From an uncultured Ruminococcus sp. (GTDB lineage: Bacteria; Bacillota; Clostridia; Oscillospirales; Acutalibacteraceae), in contig CADCON010000127.1 in assembly GCA_902803035.1 (NCBI GenBank), positions 1-19,309 on the forward strand: DNA of 19,309 nt, given 5' to 3'. The translations under genes and the position numbers were made by a program. Under the pieces are notes generated by a model that saw only the letters and a list, made by a program, of their open reading frames with translations, ran no database searches and had not been told where the DNA came from. Below, piece by piece: positions 1-6,313 of the stretch (position 1 is its first letter; each line of letters starts with the position of its first letter).

Positions 1-458
1 AATTGATCCTCGTCAGCCGTGTCATCGGTTTCTTCAATGACTTCGTCTGCGGCTTCTTCGGGCAATTGATCCTCGTCAGCCGCGTCATCGGTTTCTTCAA
101 TGACCTCATCGGCGGCTTCTTCCGGCAATTGATCCTCGTCGTCCGCGTCATCGGTTTCTTCAACGACCTCGTTGGCGGCTTCTTCGGGCAGTTCATTTTC
201 CGGGGCAGCTTCTTCCGCTTCACTGACGGTTTCTCCGACCGGCAAGGCGTCTTCTTCCAAGCATTCCTTTGCTTCGTCGGATAGTTCTTCCGCGGGTTCG
301 CCCGCGTTTTCCGACTTATCCTCCGCGTCCGCAACGGCATTGCTTACGTTCCCGATTTCCTCGGCGGCGATTTCAAAATCGTCAAATGCTTCTACGGGAC
401 CCTCATTGACTTCGTCCACCGGGATATTACCGTTGTTTTTTTCCTCAAATTCAAACAT
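1..458 (-). CDS. Highly acidic protein with 21-residue tandem repeats (3' end outside window)
   Basis: I do not recognise a family. The frame starts at the ATG complementary to 456-458, has GGAAGGAGC about 9 bases upstream, and stays open to the left edge (152 codons seen). The product begins MFEFEEKNNGN. It is dominated by Glu, Asp and Ala, with almost no basic residues and no signal peptide or membrane segment in the visible part. From about residue 90 it settles into a 21-residue repeat of the form LPEEAADEVIEETDDAADEDQ, encoded by a 63-bp DNA repeat. The start lies 121 bases after the pgsA stop and has its own weak promoter, so it need not share the rimO-pgsA transcript. Such an acidic stretch could be an unstructured spacer in front of a C-terminal domain that is not visible here. 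Function unknown. Confidence 0.8.
   Translation of the reverse strand, partial: MFEFEEKNNGNIPVDEVNEGPVEAFDDFEIAAEEIGNVSNAVADAEDKSENAGEPAEELSDEAKECLEEDALPVGETVSEAEEAAPENELPEEAANEVVEETDDADDEDQLPEEAADEVIEETDDAADEDQLPEEAADEVIEETDDTADEDQ
3..191 (-). repeat. 63-bp tandem repeat, three visible copies
   Basis: Copies occupy 3-65, 66-128 and 129-191. Each begins TTGATCCTCGTC on the plus strand, and they differ at only a few positions per copy. The unit is a multiple of three, so each copy encodes a 21-residue acidic repeat in frame on the minus strand. A degenerate relative (GGCAGTTCATTTTC and following) precedes the array toward the gene start. The array reaches the left edge, so its full copy number is unknown. 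Confidence 0.9.
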
Positions 459-498
459 GACTGGTTTGCTCCTTCCGTTCTGAAAGACTGCTTCATCC

Positions 499-527
499 AT
501 TATGGCATATTTCCATGAAAAAAGCAA
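499..527 (-). promoter_or_regulatory. Possible promoter of the acidic repeat gene
   Basis: Read on the minus strand: TTGCTT, a 17-base spacer ending in TGC (extended -10 form), then CATAAT. The gene's ATG lies about 40 bases downstream. The -35 is weak. A TTGACA exists further upstream (complement of 534-539) but is too far away to pair with this -10. Confidence 0.4.
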
Positions 528-579
528 TCGATTTGTCAATCTTTTATTCCGTTCGGGAATGAATATTTGATAAATGGAA

Positions 580-1161
580 TCAGGCGTCCTTAAAGAATTC
601 CCTGGCGTCGTACATATATCTGATTCCGGAGAATATGGTGGCGGCTACGGCGGTGTAAAGCACCACATGAGAGATAATCATCAGCCATTCGCCGATAAAG
701 GCGGGAATGACCGGGAACGCTCCGGAAAATTCCATGGCCGCCTTCGCGCAGAAGAATCCGACAATGGCAATCATCTGGGTGACGGTCTTGATTTTGCCCC
801 AGATATTGGCGGCTATCACCTTGCCCTTGTCAGCGGCAATCATCCGCATGGACGTGATGAGAAATTCCCTGAACAATATGATGACCACCACCCACGCGCC
901 GCATATTTCCTCCTGCACAAAGCAGATCAGGGTGGACATGATCAGCATTTTGTCCGCGACAGGATCCATCAGCTTGCCGAAATCCGTTATCAGGTTGTTT
1001 TTCCGCGCGATCCTGCCGTCAAAGAAATCGGTCAGCGCGGCGGCTCCGAAGCACAGTCCGCCGATCAGCCAGCGGAACGGAATGCCATCTATCAGCAGGA
1101 ACACCATGATGACGGGGATAAAGAACACACGCAGAACCGTAAGTTTATTCGGAAGATTCAT
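580..1161 (-). CDS. pgsA: CDP-diacylglycerol--glycerol-3-phosphate 3-phosphatidyltransferase
   Basis: Predicted to make phosphatidylglycerophosphate from CDP-diacylglycerol and glycerol-3-phosphate, the committed step to phosphatidylglycerol and cardiolipin in the cell membrane. The 193-residue product has the CDP-alcohol phosphatidyltransferase signature near residues 45-70: D-x2-D-G-x2-A-R-x8-G-x3-D-x3-D, seen as TDFFDGRIAR then GKLMDPVADK. Several hydrophobic helices surround it, and length is normal. The frame opens further upstream, but the ATG at 1159-1161 is preferred: AAAGGGG sits about 10 bases before it, it gives the typical MNLPNKLTVLR start, and it avoids overlap with rimO. It lies 25 bases after rimO, and the rimO-pgsA order is common in Firmicutes, supporting one transcript. 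I see no convincing terminator after it. Confidence 0.95.
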   Translation of the reverse strand: MNLPNKLTVLRVFFIPVIMVFLLIDGIPFRWLIGGLCFGAAALTDFFDGRIARKNNLITDFGKLMDPVADKMLIMSTLICFVQEEICGAWVVVIILFREFLITSMRMIAADKGKVIAANIWGKIKTVTQMIAIVGFFCAKAAMEFSGAFPVIPAFIGEWLMIISHVVLYTAVAATIFSGIRYMYDAREFFKDA

Positions 1162-1186
1162 GAAAATCATTCCCCTTTGGATAGAT

Positions 1187-2515
1187 TTATACCAGCCGTC
1201 CCACCAGGTCACAGCCCATGAAGTCGGTTATTTCGACTGTCACAAACTCGCCGGGTTTCGGCTTTTTGCCGTCGGTGTCAAAGAATATCTTTCCGTCAAT
1301 ATCGGGAGCTTCGCCCTGCGAGCGTCCGTAGAAGCATTCGGCAAGGCGGTCATAGCCTTCGGTCATGACTTCCAGCCTTTGGCCGGTCATTCCGGCGCAA
1401 TACGCATCGACGACGCGGGACTGCTCATCAATAATTGATTCCTCACGCTGGGCGGCTGTTTCCGGATCCACCCTGTCCGGCAGATCGAAGGCGGGCGTGT
1501 CTTCCTCCGGCGACCAGATAAAGCAGCCGAGCTTTTCAAATCTGACCTCACGTACAAAGTCGATAAGCTCCTCAAAGTCCTCCTCGGTTTCGCCCGGAAA
1601 GGCGGTCATCAGGGTGGTGCGCAGCACTATGCCGGGGACCTTCTCCCGGATATGCGCGATCAGCCTTGTGAGCGATTCCCTGTCGCCGGGGCGATGCATG
1701 GCGTGCAGTATTTTTGTGCTGGCGTGCTGAATGGGCATATCTATGTATTTGCACATTTTGGGCTGGCCGGCGATGACGTCAAGCAGCTCGTCTGTTATTT
1801 TTTCGGGATAGCAGTACAGCACCCTGATCCATTTCAGTCCGTCGACGCCGCAGAGCCTGACGAGCAGTTCGGGCAGCATACGTTTTCCGTACAGGTCGGA
1901 GCCGTATTCGGTGGTGTCCTGCGCGATGACGGTCAGCTCCTTTACCCCCTTGGAGGCGAGAAGAGCCGCTTCTTCCACAATTTCCTCCATCGGACGGGAG
2001 CGGAACGGGCCGCGGATAGCCGGAATAGCGCAGAAAGCGCAGCGGTTGTTGCAGCCGTCGGCTATTCTGATGTAGCTGTAGAAGGGAAGGGTGGTGCGGA
2101 TTCTCCTGCCGCACATATGCAGCTCTTCCTTTTCGCCGTAAACGCCGAAGCCGCTTTCTTCCGCCAGGCGCGTAATGATTTCCGCGATTTTATGATTGGC
2201 GCCGATGCCGACCACCGCGTCCACCTCCGGCATTTCCTCCAGAACGGCGTCGCGGTAACGCTCCGCCATGCAGCCGGTGACGACCAGCGCCTTGATGCGT
2301 CCTTCCTTCTTCAGGGCGGCAAGCTCCAATATTTCCTCAATCGCTTCGGATTTCGCGCTTTCAATGAAGCCGCAGGTATTGACAATGGCGACATCCGCCA
2401 TTGCCGCGTCCTCGACCAGATCAAATCCCGCGTCGGCCAGATAGCCGAGCATAAGCTCCGCGTCCACCTGATTTTTCGGACAGCCGAGACTGACCATTCC
2501 TATTTTGACAGACAT
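1187..2515 (-). CDS. rimO: Ribosomal protein uS12 methylthiotransferase RimO
   Basis: A radical-SAM iron-sulfur enzyme that methylthiolates the conserved aspartate of ribosomal protein S12. The product is 442 residues, normal for the family. The N-terminal methylthiotransferase domain has its three cluster cysteines at about 12 (SLGCPKN), 48 (VNTCGF) and 82 (TGCMAER). The radical-SAM motif C-x3-C-x2-C lies at about 155-162 (DGCNNRCAFCAIP). A TRAM-type RNA-binding segment makes up roughly the last 70 residues. The GCPKN form and the S12-type sequence favour RimO over MiaB. A TTG codon three codons earlier is also in frame, but it would sit only 3 bases after the AAGGGG ribosome binding site. 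The ATG at 2513-2515 is better spaced at about 12. It has its own promoter and is followed by pgsA. Confidence 0.96.
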   Translation of the reverse strand: MSVKIGMVSLGCPKNQVDAELMLGYLADAGFDLVEDAAMADVAIVNTCGFIESAKSEAIEEILELAALKKEGRIKALVVTGCMAERYRDAVLEEMPEVDAVVGIGANHKIAEIITRLAEESGFGVYGEKEELHMCGRRIRTTLPFYSYIRIADGCNNRCAFCAIPAIRGPFRSRPMEEIVEEAALLASKGVKELTVIAQDTTEYGSDLYGKRMLPELLVRLCGVDGLKWIRVLYCYPEKITDELLDVIAGQPKMCKYIDMPIQHASTKILHAMHRPGDRESLTRLIAHIREKVPGIVLRTTLMTAFPGETEEDFEELIDFVREVRFEKLGCFIWSPEEDTPAFDLPDRVDPETAAQREESIIDEQSRVVDAYCAGMTGQRLEVMTEGYDRLAECFYGRSQGEAPDIDGKIFFDTDGKKPKPGEFVTVEITDFMGCDLVGRLV

Positions 2516-2574
2516 TTTTACCAATTGCCCCTTTTTTCAAGCGTTGATAGCATTTGCAATAATCTTATTCTGAT

Positions 2575-2603
2575 ATTATAACATATACTTTAAGTTTTTT
2601 ACA
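2575..2603 (-). promoter_or_regulatory. Promoter of rimO-pgsA
   Basis: On the minus strand an extended -10 (TGTTATAAT; TATAAT complementary to 2575-2580) lies 17 bases after a weak -35, TGTAAA (complement of 2598-2603). The rimO ATG follows about 60 bases downstream. The surrounding 2575-2640 is strongly AT-rich. Confidence 0.6.
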
Positions 2604-2737
2604 GATGTTTTTTTGATTTTTTTAAGGAAAAATTATAATTTTTTACTGTTTCTGAAGGATTCATGATTCTGACAGCCAAAAGCGGCGGCGGCAGGCCGAT
2701 TCTGCGGTCGGAAAGAAGCGTGATTTTCCTATCAAAA

Positions 2738-2776
2738 CAGCAGCCACGCGGAAAAGACAAGACCGCGAGGCTGCTG
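2738..2776 (-). terminator. Rho-independent terminator after the LRR lipoprotein gene
   Basis: Inverted arms at 2738-2751 (CAGCAGCCACGCGG) and 2763-2776 (CCGCGAGGCTGCTG) pair over 14 positions with a single A-A mismatch and an 11-base loop. On the minus strand the stem is followed by TTTTGAT. It lies about 50 bases after the lipoprotein gene's stop. The rest of the 313-base gap between rimO and this gene (2604-2737) shows nothing I can assign. Confidence 0.75.
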
Positions 2777-2828
2777 AATGCTTCGGATTCAATGATAAAA
2801 TAGCGACAGACTGGATGAGATGCAGGAA

Positions 2829-3737
2829 TTAAAGCTCCTTGAACTTTATTTTATTCGCTCTTGCGTGAGCTTCCGCCTTGGAACCCTTCTCGCCGTAAAT
2901 AGTGAGATGCGGGCAGTTATCGAAAGCGTGATTGCCGATATAGGTGACACTGGCAGGAATGTCGATTCTGGTCAGACCTTTGCAGTCCTTGAAAGCGTAA
3001 GGAGCAATCCTCTTGACCGACTTGGGAATCTTTACCTCTTTCAGACTTTTGCATCCCTGGAAGGAGGCGTTGGAAATCTCGGAAAGATAATTGGACAGCT
3101 TGATCTTTTTCAGACTGCTGCACTTGCAGAATGCCGCGTTTCTGATTTTTGTTACCTTGTTGGGCAGTTCTACAGAGGCGAGCGAGGTACAGCCATAGAA
3201 GACGTACTTATCGATAATCGTGACAGACTCGGGAATTTCGATTTCTGTGATTTTCGTGCAATTGGAAAAAGCGTACGGACCGATAGTTCTGACACTTTCA
3301 GGAAGATCGAGCTTTGTCAGAGCCGAACATTCCGAGAATGCCGCGCTGCCGATTTTTTTAAGAGAATCGGGAAGATCGATGCTTTTCATGCTTACGCAGC
3401 CGCGGAAGGATTTGCTTCCTATTTCCGTGACTGTATCGGGAAGATCGACGGAGGTGATGATCGTGCACTGATCAAAAGCATCATTGGCGATTTTTGTGAC
3501 CGGAATGCCCTCAATGTCATCGGGAATGTCCAACTCCTCAAGGTCTTTGTTCAGAAGACCAAGAATGGTGGCGTTGGAGGTGGTCAGTTTATAGTCGTAA
3601 TCATCGGGCTTGTCGCTTCCGCAGCCTGAAAGCATTGCTATGACAAGAATGATGGATATTCCCGCAAGAATCTTTCTGCAAGATTTCTTCTTCAGCTGCC
3701 TGTGAAATAATGCGGTAAAACGTGTTTTTTCTGACAT
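2829..3737 (-). CDS. BspA-type leucine-rich repeat lipoprotein
   Basis: A predicted surface lipoprotein of 302 residues. The N-terminus is basic (RQLKKKSCRK), followed by a hydrophobic run and a lipobox LSGC with the lipidated Cys at 39. Mature protein would therefore be anchored to the outer face of the membrane. From about residue 50 to 280 it carries BspA/Treponema-type LRR_5 repeats of about 23 residues, with recurring elements such as IDLPDSLKKIGSAAF and IPESVTIIDKYVF. It ends with YGEKGSKAEAHARANKIKF, a common C-terminal cap in this family. The ATG is set by AGGAGGA 7 bases upstream. The gene is divergent from the truncated ADP-ribosylglycohydrolase and shares its repeat family with the TIR-LRR gene at 4481-6028. 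These proteins often bind host or surface ligands; the ligand here is unknown. Confidence 0.88.
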   Translation of the reverse strand: MSEKTRFTALFHRQLKKKSCRKILAGISIILVIAMLSGCGSDKPDDYDYKLTTSNATILGLLNKDLEELDIPDDIEGIPVTKIANDAFDQCTIITSVDLPDTVTEIGSKSFRGCVSMKSIDLPDSLKKIGSAAFSECSALTKLDLPESVRTIGPYAFSNCTKITEIEIPESVTIIDKYVFYGCTSLASVELPNKVTKIRNAAFCKCSSLKKIKLSNYLSEISNASFQGCKSLKEVKIPKSVKRIAPYAFKDCKGLTRIDIPASVTYIGNHAFDNCPHLTIYGEKGSKAEAHARANKIKFKEL

Positions 3738-3781
3738 GAAAAATCCTCCTGAAGAATTTTGACAGGTGTCGCGCTGTCTAC

Positions 3782-3810
3782 ATTATAAATAAGACTTTCG
3801 GATAAGTCAA
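3782..3810 (-). promoter_or_regulatory. Strong sigma-A promoter of the LRR lipoprotein gene
   Basis: On the minus strand TTGACT (complement of 3805-3810), a spacer of exactly 17 bases, then TATAAT (complement of 3782-3787). The start codon is about 45 bases downstream with a strong AGGAGG site. This is one of the best promoter matches in the window. Confidence 0.8.
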
Positions 3811-3888
3811 TGATTTTTATATTATATACTATATTATTTTTTTAAAAAATAATTAAAATAGTGTTAATACAAATTTGTCTGATTACAC

Positions 3889-3894
3889 TATAAT
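3889..3894 (+). promoter_or_regulatory. Possible -10 element of the truncated ADP-ribosylglycohydrolase gene
   Basis: TATAAT lies 62 bases upstream of the ATG at 3957. The hexamer 17 bases before it (AATACA, 3866-3871) is a poor -35, so only the -10 is supported. An AT-only near-palindrome (3833-3853) lies between this element and the divergent lipoprotein promoter. Confidence 0.35.
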
Positions 3895-3956
3895 CATGTT
3901 ATACATTTATCTGCAAAAGGAAAAAAAGTGTAAAATCACGAAGGGAGAGATGATGT

Positions 3957-4412
3957 ATGTCAGATGAAAAAAGGGAATACCGCATGATGGGAGCCATTAC
4001 AGGCGATACCACCGGATCGGTCTATGAATGGCATAATATCCGGTACAAGCTGGCGCCGGAAGAAATGGCGGTCGGAAACGCGCGGTTCACCGATGATTCG
4101 GTGATGACCTGCGCCGTCGCGGACGGCATTATGAACGCGCTGGAAACGCTGCCTGACGACTGGTTCACTTCATGCCAGGGGACGGCGCGCAGGACGCTTT
4201 GCGAACAGATCGTGCGCTCGCTCAAGAAATACGGCAGGGCTTTTCCCCGCGCGGGCTATGGCGGCTCCTTCTTCAGATGGCTGAGGTCGGAGGAAAGTAT
4301 ACCCTATAACAGCTGGGGCAACGGCTCCGCCATGCGCGCTTCCTTTGCCGGCTGGGCGGGGCGGACGCTGGAGGAGGGAGAGCTGGCGCTGCTGAACGAA
4401 TACGCGGAATGA
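3957..4412 (+). CDS. Truncated ADP-ribosylglycohydrolase family protein (N-terminal half; probable pseudogene)
   Basis: Full-length members remove ADP-ribose from proteins or small molecules using a two-metal centre. The visible 151 residues match the N-terminal half: MMGAITGDTTGSVYEW near residues 10-25, the metal-binding FTDDSVMT near 44-51, and YNSWGNGSAMR at 117-127. Intact relatives run to about 250-300 residues and carry further metal ligands near the C-terminus in a GGDxDT-type motif. That half is absent: the frame stops at TGA after LLNEYAE, about where family members continue into an AAVTHNHPEG-like stretch, and no remainder is visible downstream before the convergent gene. The start is good (AAGGGAG about 10 bases before the ATG). 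Without the second metal site hydrolase activity is unlikely, although ADP-ribose binding cannot be excluded. Confidence 0.8.
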   Translation: MSDEKREYRMMGAITGDTTGSVYEWHNIRYKLAPEEMAVGNARFTDDSVMTCAVADGIMNALETLPDDWFTSCQGTARRTLCEQIVRSLKKYGRAFPRAGYGGSFFRWLRSEESIPYNSWGNGSAMRASFAGWAGRTLEEGELALLNEYAE

Positions 4413-4416
4413 ACGA

Positions 4417-4453
4417 CCGCCCATCGCTTGGCATAATCGGAAGCGATGGGCGG
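4417..4453. terminator. Stem-loop between convergent genes, possible bidirectional terminator
   Basis: A perfect 13-bp inverted repeat (CCGCCCATCGCTT at 4417-4429, AAGCGATGGGCGG at 4441-4453) has an 11-base loop. It sits between the stop of the truncated ADP-ribosylglycohydrolase (4412) and the stop of the TIR-LRR gene (4481). Neither strand has a clean T-tract after the stem (plus: CGGGTTGGATTG), so termination is inferred from position and stem strength. Confidence 0.55.
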
Positions 4454-4480
4454 CGGGTTGGATTGTGAAATGTGGAAACG

Positions 4481-6028
4481 CTAATTGCTATCCTCTGAAG
4501 GCAAATCGCCATTTCTGAATGGGTAGCCGTATTCCTCGGCGTATTCCTCGGCGTACGATCCCGGCTCGCCGTAGACGGTAGTGCCGTCGGTGCCCTCAAA
4601 AATCTCGCTATCGATGAAGCTGACAGATGGGGGAATGTAGATGCGCTTTAACCCGGAGTACGAAAAGAGCCCGTAATACAGTTCGGTTATCTTGGACGGA
4701 ATCCTGAAGTCCCTCAGACTGCTGCACCCTGAGAAAGCACAGGATCCTATTTCCGCAACAGAATCAGGCAGGCGGATGACGGACAGCTTTCTACAATTGC
4801 AGAAGGCACTATCCCCGATGGATTGGAGAGTATGGGGAAAATTGATCGTGGTCAGCGCGCTGCAATCAGCAAAGGCGCAGTTTCCGATGGATTGGAGCGT
4901 ATCGGGCAGACGAACCGTTGTCAGGGTGCTGCAATGCTGGAATGTATAGGGGCTAATCATCTTGACGCTTGACGGAATGATGATTTCTGTCAGATTGACG
5001 CACGTACTGAAAGCGTCGTCACCTATTTTTTTGACAGAATCAGGCAGAATCATTTGTTTCAGGCCGATGCATCCTTCAAAAGCGCTGTTTTCGATGACCG
5101 TAACGGAATCGGGAAGCTCTATGTCTGTCAGGTATTCGCATTGATAGAAGGCATGATCATCAATCTTTTTCACCGGTTTGCCCTTTATGGTGGCGGGTAT
5201 GCGCAGCTTCTTTATTGACTTGTTGCCCTTGTAGCCGGTGATCGCCATGTAATTTGATTTTTTGTAATAGCGGTAACGCAGCATGGAAATGGTAATCGCG
5301 TCCTGGAACGCCCGTGGATCCGCAGACGCCTTCGCTCTGGCAATCGTGCCGGAAAATTCAACGAGATCGGACAGACTTACGGCGGTGGTGACAGGCTTAT
5401 GGATGCCGGTCAGCAGCCGGAAAACCGTCCAACCCGTCAGACCCAGAAAAGCAACGACAAACGCGGCGGCCAGCAGCCGCTTAATTGTGCCGGACAGGGG
5501 CTTTTTCTCCTTGGGGGGCTTGGCTTCCTTTGGCTGGCTTTTTCCGTCAAATGCCGGCAGCTCGTGGACAATCGGCCGCTGCTTTGGCTGCTGCTGCTGC
5601 TTTGGCTCCGGCTGCGTTGGAGGCTTCGGAGAAAAGTCGATGATTTCCTCCAACACGTCCACCACCTGCTCCGGAGAGAAATCGTCGCCTCTTATCACGT
5701 CGTCGAGGGTGATGATATGGAGGGGCTTGCGGAATCTCTGCGCCGCGACATATTCGTATTTCAATTGGTAATTCTGCCTCAATGAAAAATCGCGGTCTAC
5801 AAAAATAATGACCTCGCGACAGTCCCTGACGCGCGCGTCGATCTCCTTCTTTCCCTTTTTCTCCGAAGGCAGCCCGTCGTCATAGCAGATCGGAATGCCG
5901 CGCGCGGTCATTTCGCAGCAGATGTCGTAAACGGCGTCGGAATCCTGTGAAGCGCTGATGATAAAGAAAAATTGTTTGCCGTCAGCCGAAGCAGAGCGGT
6001 GTTCCTGTGCCAATCGCCTCATCTCCAT
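4481..6028 (-). CDS. TIR domain - transmembrane - leucine-rich repeat protein
   Basis: The order of domains is unusual. Residues about 19-130 resemble a bacterial TIR domain: a first strand FFFIISASQDSD, a second strand IPICYDD, EVIIFVDRDF, then QLKYEYVAAQRFRKPLHIITLDD. Glu92 in KYEYVAA lies where TIR NADases have their catalytic Glu. A Pro/Gln/Lys-rich linker follows (about 134-180), then one hydrophobic helix (about 185-207) preceded by basic residues, so the TIR end should be cytosolic. Residues about 270-480 are BspA-type LRR_5 repeats that would lie outside, with a YGEPGSYAEEYAEEYGYPF cap. TIR domains signal or cleave NAD+; activity here is inferred. The start is unsure: ATG 6028 is used, but TTG 6043 and ATG 6022 are possible and none has a good ribosome binding site. 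It converges on the truncated ADP-ribosylglycohydrolase gene. Confidence 0.8.
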   Translation of the reverse strand: MEMRRLAQEHRSASADGKQFFFIISASQDSDAVYDICCEMTARGIPICYDDGLPSEKKGKKEIDARVRDCREVIIFVDRDFSLRQNYQLKYEYVAAQRFRKPLHIITLDDVIRGDDFSPEQVVDVLEEIIDFSPKPPTQPEPKQQQQPKQRPIVHELPAFDGKSQPKEAKPPKEKKPLSGTIKRLLAAAFVVAFLGLTGWTVFRLLTGIHKPVTTAVSLSDLVEFSGTIARAKASADPRAFQDAITISMLRYRYYKKSNYMAITGYKGNKSIKKLRIPATIKGKPVKKIDDHAFYQCEYLTDIELPDSVTVIENSAFEGCIGLKQMILPDSVKKIGDDAFSTCVNLTEIIIPSSVKMISPYTFQHCSTLTTVRLPDTLQSIGNCAFADCSALTTINFPHTLQSIGDSAFCNCRKLSVIRLPDSVAEIGSCAFSGCSSLRDFRIPSKITELYYGLFSYSGLKRIYIPPSVSFIDSEIFEGTDGTTVYGEPGSYAEEYAEEYGYPFRNGDLPSEDSN

Positions 6029-6059
6029 CAATAAAAGATTCAATGATACTATGTTGCAT

Positions 6060-6088
6060 ATTATACTACCTCAGCGGCGGATTTTCAA
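6060..6088 (-). promoter_or_regulatory. Near-consensus promoter of the TIR-LRR gene
   Basis: On the minus strand TTGAAA (complement of 6083-6088), a 17-base spacer, then TATAAT (complement of 6060-6065). Transcription would start near 6053, only about 25 bases before the ATG at 6028 and about 10 before the TTG at 6043. The mRNA leader would be very short, with no clear Shine-Dalgarno sequence. Confidence 0.7.
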
Positions 6089-6249
6089 TAATATTTGCCG
6101 TCTTAACGGATTTTTTACTTTTTTCTGCCGATGCGGTATCACACGGCGGTGCGCGCCGTACGGATTCCGACGCGAAAAACTGCCTAATTTTTTCGACACA
6201 ATTCGTGCACAATTTTAGGTGTTCAATTGATTAAATTATTGAAAAAATA

Positions 6250-6278
6250 TAGAAAACCGCACGGCTGTGTGCTATAAT
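6250..6278 (+). promoter_or_regulatory. Promoter of the pullulanase gene
   Basis: TAGAAA (6250-6255), a 17-base spacer ending TGC (extended -10), then TATAAT (6273-6278). The ATG at 6314 is 35 bases further on. Between the TIR-LRR promoter and this one (6089-6249) I see no gene. Confidence 0.65.
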
Positions 6279-6313
6279 ACTGATAACAATCTGAAGGGCA
6301 GGTTTTTTTTCTT

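Noticed and set aside
3..483. Plus-strand open frames at the left edge, one with a repeated hydrophobic motif (VIGFFND) and one Ser-rich
   Set aside because: They are reverse-complement readings of the 63-bp acidic repeat. The minus-strand frame has a good ribosome binding site and start and explains the repeat in frame.
2640..2737. Possible small RNA or short gene in the gap between rimO and the LRR lipoprotein
   Set aside because: No promoter, ribosome binding site or good stem was seen apart from the terminator at 2738-2776, and the direct repeat GATTCTG is too short to support a call.
4481..6028. Reading the whole window block 2829-6028 as a Thoeris-type defence system
   Set aside because: Thoeris pairs a TIR protein with a ThsA-type effector. 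No such effector, SLOG domain or other defence gene is visible here.
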